Shown one piece after another: positions 1 to 5,050 of a DNA stretch of 10,292 bases (position 1 is the first letter of the stretch; the number at the start of each line of letters is the position of its first letter). The notes below the pieces were generated by a model. It did no database searches, had not been told where the DNA came from, and saw only the letters and a program-made list of their open reading frames with translations. Both the position numbers and the translations under genes were made by a program. The DNA comes from Desulfobacterales bacterium (GTDB taxonomy: Bacteria > Desulfobacterota > Desulfobacteria > Desulfobacterales > UBA5852), in contig JAERRP010000716.1 of the NCBI GenBank assembly GCA_016735415.1, positions 1 to 10,292 of the forward strand. The letters run 5' to 3'.

Positions 1-837
1 GCCGTCGGCGATAGCCTCGAAGGTCGGCTGCACGCCGTCCACGAAAGAGCCCTGAATGATGTCGGTGTTCTGGTCCAGGAAGCTGAAGCCGAAAATACCC
101 AGGGCATTGGGGTTGGCATTGAGTTTCTGTACGATGAGGTTGTCGTTCTCGCCGGCTTCCACATAGGCGCCGTCTTCACGGATGGTGTGGCATACGGCCT
201 TGTACTTCTTCTTGTCCTTTTTCTTCATGGCGGCGATAAAATCAAACTTTTTGCCGCCGCCTTCCATGGCCAGTTCCACGAAGGCATCACGGGTACCCGA
301 TGTGGGGGGCGGTCCCAGGACTTCAATCTTAACATCGGGCAGTGACGAATTCACGTCTTTCCAGGTTTTGTAGGGATTAGGGACCAGAGTATCATCGCCC
401 TTGGGATCGGGGACATCCTTGGCCAGGGCCAGGAAGATGTCCTTGCGGGTCAGTTTGAGCGGGTCGGATTTTTTTGAGTTGGCGATCACGATGCCGTCGT
501 AACCGATCTTGACTTCGACGATTTCCTTAACGCCGTTGGCCATGCATTTGTCATATTCCGATCCTTTGATGGCGCGGGAGGCATTGGTAATATCCGGGTG
601 TTCGACACCGACACCGGCACAGAAGAGTTTGAAGCCCCCGCCGGACCCGGTCGACTCGATTTTGGGGGTTTTAAAACTGGTTGTCTTACCGAACTGCTCG
701 GCCACAACCGTGGCAAACGGGTAAACCGTGGAAGATCCAACGATGCTGATGTAGTCACGCGCGGACGCGGCATAAAGGTTTCCTGCCGACGCCAGAAAAA
801 TGATGGCGACGGCGATCAAGATAGATTTTTTAATCAT
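1..837 (-). CDS. pstS: Phosphate ABC transporter substrate-binding protein PstS (3' end cut by window)
   Basis: Periplasmic phosphate-binding protein that hands inorganic phosphate to the PstCA channel. The reading frame is open from the ATG at 835-837 to the window edge, 279 codons with no stop, so the C-terminus is missing. Residues 1-23 form a signal peptide (MIKK, a hydrophobic core, then LYA or ASA before a likely cleavage site). The mature part begins with the family motif GSSTVYPF (34-41), followed by ESTGSGGG (61-68) and NASRAIKGSE (85-94); a PTSGTRDAF block (178-186) carries Ser, Thr and Arg of the type that contacts phosphate in this family. A strong AGGAGG lies at 842-847, 4-5 bases before the ATG. 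It is the last visible gene of the leftward cluster, but a 160-bp gap with its own Pho-box-like repeats and TATAAA suggests separate transcription. Family assignment is secure; the exact PstS subclass is not. Confidence 0.95.
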   Translation of the reverse strand, partial: MIKKSILIAVAIIFLASAGNLYAASARDYISIVGSSTVYPFATVVAEQFGKTTSFKTPKIESTGSGGGFKLFCAGVGVEHPDITNASRAIKGSEYDKCMANGVKEIVEVKIGYDGIVIANSKKSDPLKLTRKDIFLALAKDVPDPKGDDTLVPNPYKTWKDVNSSLPDVKIEVLGPPPTSGTRDAFVELAMEGGGKKFDFIAAMKKKDKKKYKAVCHTIREDGAYVEAGENDNLIVQKLNANPNALGIFGFSFLDQNTDIIQGSFVDGVQPTFEAIADG

Positions 838-841
838 GTGT

Positions 842-847
842 TCCTCC
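842..847 (-). promoter_or_regulatory. Ribosome binding site of pstS
   Basis: The minus strand reads AGGAGG just before the pstS ATG (835-837). It is a full anti-Shine-Dalgarno match and fixes the start codon. The strength fits an abundant binding protein made in excess over its permeases. Confidence 0.85.
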
Positions 848-882
848 TAAAATTTAAATAAACGATTTATGCCATTGTTTGT

Positions 883-914
883 AAAAGGGGAACCGTGCAC
901 GTTGCCCCCCTTTT
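883..914 (-). other. Strong stem-loop between pstA and pstS (leader hairpin or attenuator)
   Basis: AAAAGGGG (883-890) is complementary to CCCCTTTT (907-914), and the inside contains the self-complementary CGTGCACG (894-901), giving a long hairpin with small bulges. Read leftward, it ends in CCCCTTTT, so it could act as a rho-independent terminator or attenuator for the pstCA message. It also sits at or just after the predicted pstS transcription start, so it could instead be a 5' stabilising hairpin that keeps pstS mRNA abundant. The U-run is only four bases, so termination would be partial at best. Confidence 0.5.
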
Positions 915-943
915 ATATAAACCCAACTTTAGGGTTTTGTTAG
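912..943 (-). promoter_or_regulatory. Putative pstS promoter: two-unit Pho box plus -10
   Basis: On the minus strand CTAACA (938-943) is followed 11 bp later by CTAAAG (927-932), then after a 9-bp gap by TATAAA (912-917), a good -10. Direct hexamer repeats with an 11-bp period standing in for the -35, about 10 bp before the -10, are the known architecture of PhoB/PhoP-activated promoters. The same hexamer is found before pstC and phoU in this window. The predicted start lies near 905, leaving a leader of about 68 bases that contains the hairpin at 883-914. Only two units are clear, so this is the weakest of the three minus-strand boxes. Confidence 0.6.
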
Positions 944-997
944 GATGATAAGGAAATTCATGGTTGCACATAAAAAAATTTCGGTTTGCATCGGGCG

Positions 998-2296
998 CTA
1001 CCAGCGACGCTCGAATTTTTTACGGAGAATGACAGCCGTGGCGTTCATCACGATCAGAAAGGCCAGCAAGACAATGGTTGCCGCTGAAGTCCGCTCGACA
1101 AACGCCCGCTCGGGGCTGTCCGCCCAGAGGAAGATCTGGACCGGCAGAACGGTGGCGGGATCCGTGAGGCCTCCCGGGATATCCACGATAAAGGCCACCA
1201 TGCCGATCATGAGAAGCGGTGCGGACTCCCCCAGGGCCCGGGCCATGCCGATGATCGTTCCGGTCAGAACGCCGGGAAGCGCCAGCGGGAGGACATGATG
1301 GGTTACCATCTGCATCCTGGAAGCGCCGATGCCCAGGGCGGCCTCCCGGATGGACGGCGGGACCGCCTGCAGCGAGGCCCGACTCGCAATGATAATGGTC
1401 GGCAGGGTCATCAACGTTAAAACAAGACCGCCCACCAGGGGCGCCGAGCGTGGCAGACCGAAAAAATTCAGAAAGACCGCCAGTCCCAGAAGACCGAAGA
1501 CGATGGAGGGCACTGCCGCGAGGTTGTTGATATTGACTTCGATCAGATCGGTCCAATGGTTTTTAGGGGCAAATTCTTCCAGATAGACGGCCGAGGCAAT
1601 GCCGATCGGAAACGACAGCACGAGTGTAACCAGAAGGGCGTAAAACGACCCGGCAACGGCGCCGAGAATACCGGCCAGTTCGGGTTCGCGCGAGTCGCCG
1701 GCGGTAAAAAAGGTGCGGTTGAAACGCTTTTCCAATCGATTTTCTTTCTGCAGGCGATCGACCCAGGCCAGCTGAATGTCCTTGATGCGGCGTTGGCTTT
1801 CCGGGACATTCAGGTCGAAATGCCCCTTCATGAGCATGTCGATATCATCGTCGGCCGTCACCCAGACAGGCCGGGTCTGTCCGATCATTCCGGGCGAATC
1901 CAGCACCATCTTCCGAATCTGAAAGGCCGCCCCGCTGCTGACCATACCGTAGAGCATGCGTTTGTCGCGACGTGAAACGACTTCCGGAAACATGCGGCGC
2001 AGTGATTGCTTCACGACGCCGGGGTAATTGGCGGTTGTCAGGGATTCCTGGCTCAAAATGGCCGGATCAAAGAAGATATCCAGCTGGACAAATGTCTGCT
2101 GAAACGCGGAATAGCCTTTGGTGATGATGGTGCCGAACAGAAACGCAAGAAAAAGCAGACTGGCCAGGATGGCGCTGATGCCATACAGGCGAAACCGGCG
2201 TTCCTGGCGGTAGCGCCGGGCCAATCCCGCGTTCACAATGTCGATCGCGCGACGGCTCTGATTCAGGCCATCGGTTCTGGCCGTGGGGTTATTCAT
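998..2296 (-). CDS. pstA: Phosphate ABC transporter permease PstA
   Basis: Inner-membrane permease subunit that forms the phosphate channel with PstC and is driven by the PstB ATPase. It has 432 residues, far longer than the roughly 300 of E. coli PstA: an N-terminal extension with one membrane helix (about 38-60) and a soluble, presumably periplasmic, segment (about 62-205) precede the transport domain. That extension is the layout of PstA proteins with a DUF3333-type N-terminus. The transport domain starts near 213 and carries the EAA coupling loop (REAALGIGAS at 317-326, ending in LP at 336-337) and the PstA signature ARALGESAPLL (352-362). The ATG overlaps the end of pstC by 8 bp (ATGAATAA), so the two are translationally coupled; AGGGAA lies just upstream of the start, inside pstC. 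PstC has its own diagnostic motifs, so confusion between the two permeases is unlikely. Confidence 0.95.
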   Translation of the reverse strand: MNNPTARTDGLNQSRRAIDIVNAGLARRYRQERRFRLYGISAILASLLFLAFLFGTIITKGYSAFQQTFVQLDIFFDPAILSQESLTTANYPGVVKQSLRRMFPEVVSRRDKRMLYGMVSSGAAFQIRKMVLDSPGMIGQTRPVWVTADDDIDMLMKGHFDLNVPESQRRIKDIQLAWVDRLQKENRLEKRFNRTFFTAGDSREPELAGILGAVAGSFYALLVTLVLSFPIGIASAVYLEEFAPKNHWTDLIEVNINNLAAVPSIVFGLLGLAVFLNFFGLPRSAPLVGGLVLTLMTLPTIIIASRASLQAVPPSIREAALGIGASRMQMVTHHVLPLALPGVLTGTIIGMARALGESAPLLMIGMVAFIVDIPGGLTDPATVLPVQIFLWADSPERAFVERTSAATIVLLAFLIVMNATAVILRKKFERRW

Positions 2297-3680
2297 ATTG
2301 TTCCCTGTATTTGCGCACCACGTGGAGAGCGATGACGTTCAGCATCAGCGTGGCGATAAACAGGATCAGACCCAGGGCAAAGGCCGCCAGGGTCTTGGGA
2401 CTGTCGAATTCCTGGTCTCCCACCAGCAGGGTGACGATCTGCACGGTCACCGTGGTGACGGTTTTCAGCGGGTTGGCGGTCAGGTTGGCCGCCAGGCCGG
2501 CGGCCATGACGACGATCATGGTTTCGCCGATGGCGCGGGAGACCGCTAAAAGCACCCCCCCCACAATACCGGGGAGGGCCGCCGGCAATACCACCTGTTT
2601 GATGGTTTCGGAGCGGGTGGCGCCCAGCCCGTAAGCGCCGTCCCGCATGGCCTGGGGCACGGCGTTGATGACATCGTCGGAGAGCGAGGATACAAACGGG
2701 ATGATCATGATGCCCATGACCAGTCCGGCGGCCAGGGCGCTTTCGGACGACACATCCAGACCCAGGCCGATGCCCGTGTCCCGGATGAAAGGGGCAACGG
2801 TCAGGGCAGCGAAAAAACCATAGACCACGGTGGGAATTCCGGCCAGGATCTCCATCAGCGGTTTGGCAACGGCACGGAAACGAGGATGGGCGTATTCGGA
2901 CAGATAGATGGCGGACATCAGGCCGACGGGAACGGCCACCACCATGGCAATGGCCGAAATCATCAGGGTGCCGGCAAAGACCGGCACGGCGCCGAAAGCG
3001 CCCGAGGAGCCCACCTGGTCTTCCCGAATGGCCATCTGGGGGCTCCACTTCAATCCGAACAAAAACTCAGTCAAGGGGATCTTTTCAAAAAACCGGATGG
3101 CCTCAAACAAAACCGACAGCAGAATCCCGATGGTCGTAAAAATCGCGATCGTGGAGCAGGCAATCAAAATCCACTCGATGATACGCTCAACCTGGTTGCG
3201 CGCCCGCAGGGTTGGCGAGATGAAACGCAGGAGCACACAAATGGCGGCCATGGCCGATGCGAGGAGGACGACCGCGAGGGCGGCATTGCTGACGGACTGG
3301 AGTTGTCGCGAGTGATCGGACGAGCTTCGCAGGGTCTGGTCGATATTCCCGGACACGATGTTTCCGCTGACCAGATTCCGGATGTCGTTGACGACCAGGT
3401 TCAGGCGGCCGACCGGCAATTCGCGAATAGGGTCGGGCAGGCCGGCAATGACCAGATGTGTGATGATACCGGATTCGAATACGGACCAGGCGCTGAAAAC
3501 CAGCAGGGCGGGAAGGCCGCACCACAAGGCGGTCAGGAGGCCGTAATAAGCCGGACGCGAATGCAAACGGAGTAAACCGGCCCGATCGCCGGCCACCGCA
3601 AACGCGCGTTTTCTGCCTATAAAATAGGCGCCCGACATCAGCAGCAGAATGGCCGTAAATATAACAAAAGGCGAAAGCAT
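2289..3680 (-). CDS. pstC: Phosphate ABC transporter permease PstC
   Basis: Partner permease of PstA in the inner membrane. From the ATG at 3680 it has 463 residues. An N-terminal part (about 1-190) has hydrophobic helices near 4-20, 46-66, 133-152 and 169-195 around a polar loop, as in the long PstC variants. The ABC permease domain follows, with GAVPVFAGTL (230-239), LSEYAHPRFR (260-269), an EAA-like loop with MRDGAYGLGA (345-354) ending in LPAALPG, and the PstC signature SRAIGETM (381-388). A TTG at 3741-3743 would add 21 residues. I prefer the ATG because the sequence begins as family members usually do (short leader, helix, GRKRA), a purine-rich AAAGAG precedes it by about 9 bases, and the Pho box at 3759-3808 leaves no room for a -10 and leader ahead of the TTG. 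It is the first gene of the pstCA pair. Confidence 0.93.
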   Translation of the reverse strand: MLSPFVIFTAILLLMSGAYFIGRKRAFAVAGDRAGLLRLHSRPAYYGLLTALWCGLPALLVFSAWSVFESGIITHLVIAGLPDPIRELPVGRLNLVVNDIRNLVSGNIVSGNIDQTLRSSSDHSRQLQSVSNAALAVVLLASAMAAICVLLRFISPTLRARNQVERIIEWILIACSTIAIFTTIGILLSVLFEAIRFFEKIPLTEFLFGLKWSPQMAIREDQVGSSGAFGAVPVFAGTLMISAIAMVVAVPVGLMSAIYLSEYAHPRFRAVAKPLMEILAGIPTVVYGFFAALTVAPFIRDTGIGLGLDVSSESALAAGLVMGIMIIPFVSSLSDDVINAVPQAMRDGAYGLGATRSETIKQVVLPAALPGIVGGVLLAVSRAIGETMIVVMAAGLAANLTANPLKTVTTVTVQIVTLLVGDQEFDSPKTLAAFALGLILFIATLMLNVIALHVVRKYREQYE

Positions 3681-3758
3681 TTCAGGAATCTCTTTGATTA
3701 ACGTTTTGAGCAGCGGTTCGAAGCTGCCGCCAGTGCCAGGCAATAGGTAAGGGGGGCG

Positions 3759-3808
3759 TGTTAGGAATATATTAGGGAGGCGTTACGATATCGCTAGTTT
3801 CGCAATAG
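3759..3808 (-). promoter_or_regulatory. Putative Pho box before pstC (up to five 11-bp units)
   Basis: Hexamers recur at exact 11-bp steps. Written on the plus strand they are TGTTAG (3759), TATTAG (3770), CGTTAC (3781), CGCTAG (3792) and CAATAG (3803); on the coding strand these are CTAACA, CTAATA, GTAACG, CTAGCG and CTATTG. The unit nearest the gene is identical to the units before phoU and pstS. Tandem hexamers with 5-bp spacers match the arrangement recognised by PhoB/PhoP response regulators. The first three units are convincing and the outer two are degenerate. No strong -10 is seen; TACCTA near 3744-3749, about 9 bp past the last unit, is only a possibility. Confidence 0.65.
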
Positions 3809-4041
3809 ATACGTATGAAGGGAAGAAACCTGCTCGCAAGTGTCAAGGGCAATAATGGCAAGTTTGACCGTATCCGGGTATTCATCCAGCGGCCTGCGGG
3901 AGGGCCGTCTCAAGTCAGGCTCAATCGCTTCACAGGCGTTCTTCCAGAACGGTCAGTGCGGCTGTTGCTCTGCAGGGCGGATCTTGGAATAGTGTCGTCA
4001 AAGGTCCGGAGGGCTTTCGATTCTAACAGCATGGTGTGTTA
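3809..4041. other. Non-coding stretch between the phoU end and the pstC Pho box
   Basis: I see no supported gene here. The only open frame (3815-4060, plus) has no ribosome binding site, an unremarkable composition, and runs into the end of convergent phoU. Two short hairpins are visible: CGGCC (3890-3894) with GGCCG (3903-3907), and CGTTCT (3937-3942) with AGAACG (3946-3951). Neither has a T-run, so they are not convincing terminators. A weak inverted pair, TAACA (4024-4028) and TGTTA (4037-4041), lies right after the phoU stop. The gap, together with the box before pstC, suggests phoU and pstCA are separate transcription units. Confidence 0.5.
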
Positions 4042-4713
4042 TCAGCTTAAACGGGGATAATAGGCGGTGTGCCGTACAATTTCGCCTTCGATCAGATAAA
4101 TGACTTCTTCGGCAATGTTGGTGGCGTGATCGCCGATGCGCTCGAGGTGCTTTGAAATCAGGTAAAAATTAATCAAGAAGGCCATCTGGTCGGTATGATG
4201 CTTAATTTCATCGCAGGTGCGCTGGTAAACTTGGCGGTGGATGCCATCCACCTCATCATCCATCGTGACAACCTTGAAAGCCGTGTCGACGTCCATGTTG
4301 ACGAGCGCATCCAGGCTTAATTTCAGCATTTCTTCTACTTCGGACGCCATGGGCTCATAGTCAAAAGCAAAGCTGGAGGGGGTGTCCTTCACCATGGTTT
4401 TAATGCGCTGCGCGATATTGACCGTCTCGTCGGCAATCCGCTCCAAGTCGTTATTGATCTTGATAACGGCAACCAGAAATCGCAGATCGATGGCCACCGG
4501 CTGATGCAGCGCCATGATCTTGAGGCATTCCTCCTCGATTTCTACTTCCATTTCATCGATTTCATAATCCGAGCGGATAATTTTTTGAGCCAGGGCGGCA
4601 TCCTGGTCGGCAATGGCGGTGGCAATGCGTCGCATGCGTTCCTCGACCATTGTCCCGAGCGACAGGATCATTTTCTTGATCTTTTCCAGTTCTTTATGAA
4701 AATGTCTGGCCAT
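4042..4713 (-). CDS. phoU: Phosphate signalling regulator PhoU
   Basis: Cytoplasmic, peripheral-membrane protein that couples the state of the Pst transporter to the PhoR-PhoB two-component system and limits phosphate uptake. Its 223 residues are the usual size and are almost wholly helical. Both PhoU repeats show the metal-binding signature: NDLERIADETVNIAQRI (88-104) and KHLERIGDHATNIAEEV (188-204). Both E/D-rich motifs are complete, so an active protein is expected. The ATG at 4711-4713 has AGAGGA 6-7 bases ahead (4720-4725). It lies upstream of pstC on the same strand but is separated from it by roughly 360 bp with another Pho box, and it is divergent from the PHP-glycosyltransferase gene across a 337-bp shared regulatory region. 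Confidence 0.95.
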   Translation of the reverse strand: MARHFHKELEKIKKMILSLGTMVEERMRRIATAIADQDAALAQKIIRSDYEIDEMEVEIEEECLKIMALHQPVAIDLRFLVAVIKINNDLERIADETVNIAQRIKTMVKDTPSSFAFDYEPMASEVEEMLKLSLDALVNMDVDTAFKVVTMDDEVDGIHRQVYQRTCDEIKHHTDQMAFLINFYLISKHLERIGDHATNIAEEVIYLIEGEIVRHTAYYPRLS

Positions 4714-4833
4714 GGGTGTTCCTCTTCGTTTTTACTACCGGGCCGGCGGGCAGTCATTGAGCCATGCCGCTGCGGGCAGTGGGCGGGCCCTGATGATCAA
4801 TTCCAGATGCGTTGTCACTCATACAGTTCATAT

Positions 4834-4861
4834 TGTTAGGCACATGTTAGCCGCCTGTTAG
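4834..4861 (-). promoter_or_regulatory. Putative Pho box before phoU (three perfect units)
   Basis: On the minus strand three identical CTAACA hexamers occur at 4856-4861, 4845-4850 and 4834-4839, each 11 bp from the next. TGATAA (4867-4872, plus-strand reading) may be a degenerate fourth. Ten bases past the last unit the minus strand reads TATGAG, a possible -10, which orients the box toward phoU. Perfect tandem hexamers with 5-bp spacers match PhoB/PhoP operator architecture, and the unit recurs before pstC and pstS. This is the clearest of the boxes in the window. Confidence 0.75.
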
Positions 4862-4943
4862 GGTTTTGATAATGGTTCGATTTTTCGAGTATTTTATACT
4901 GAACCCAAGAACGGGGAAGTGCAAGAAGAAAGATTTCGGGTAC

Positions 4944-4982
4944 CTAATGAATTATTAAAGGAAGGCTCATTTGAATCTAACG
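4944..4982 (+). promoter_or_regulatory. Possible plus-strand Pho box before the PHP-glycosyltransferase gene
   Basis: On the plus strand CTAATG (4944), TTAAAG (4955), CTCATT (4966) and CTAACG (4977) lie at exact 11-bp steps. The outer units match the CTAACA unit at 4 and 5 of 6 positions and the inner ones at only 3. Ten bases after the last unit is TAAAAG (4993-4998), a mediocre -10. The resulting leader to the ATG at 5051 would be about 45 bases. Spacing and orientation are right but the hexamers are degenerate, so chance is not excluded. Confidence 0.4.
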
Positions 4983-5050
4983 GCGGAATAGTTAAAAGCG
5001 GTGTAATACCATAGGACCCATTCCCCGACACAACCGAAAAGGAATCTTCC

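Larger units (their letters stand above)
4714..5050. promoter_or_regulatory. Divergent regulatory region between phoU and the PHP-glycosyltransferase gene
   Basis: No gene is seen in this 337-bp stretch. From left to right it holds the phoU ribosome site; a GC-rich phoU leader with GCGGGCAGT repeated at 4746-4754 and 4772-4780 and a possible closing stem (4740-4744 with 4786-4790); a minus-strand Pho box (4834-4861); an isolated plus-strand -10-like TATACT (4895-4900) without a matching -35; a weaker plus-strand series of hexamers (4944-4982); and the AAGGAA (5039-5044) that serves the plus-strand gene. Confidence 0.6.

Noticed and set aside
2886..3575. Open frame of 229 codons on the plus strand opposite pstC
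   Set aside because: Antisense to well-conserved PstC motifs; the product is rich in Gly, Gln, Asp and Arg with no domain.
3681..3743. Upstream TTG start giving pstC 21 more residues
   Set aside because: No ribosome site precedes it, and the Pho box begins 15 bp upstream, leaving no space for a promoter and leader.
4024..4041. CTAACA and TGTTA near the phoU stop as another Pho site or a terminator
   Set aside because: The copies are inverted and not in tandem 11-bp phase, and the 5-bp stem has no T-run.
3815..4060. Open frame of 81 codons in the phoU-pstC gap, plus strand
   Set aside because: No ribosome binding site, no recognisable motif, and it overlaps the conserved end of convergent phoU.
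4895..4900. TATACT as the -10 of a sigma-70 promoter for the PHP-GT gene
   Set aside because: A good -10 alone, but no -35 at 16-18 bp; TTGATA at 4866-4871 is 23 bp away. The distance from the minus-strand Pho box also does not fit activation from it.
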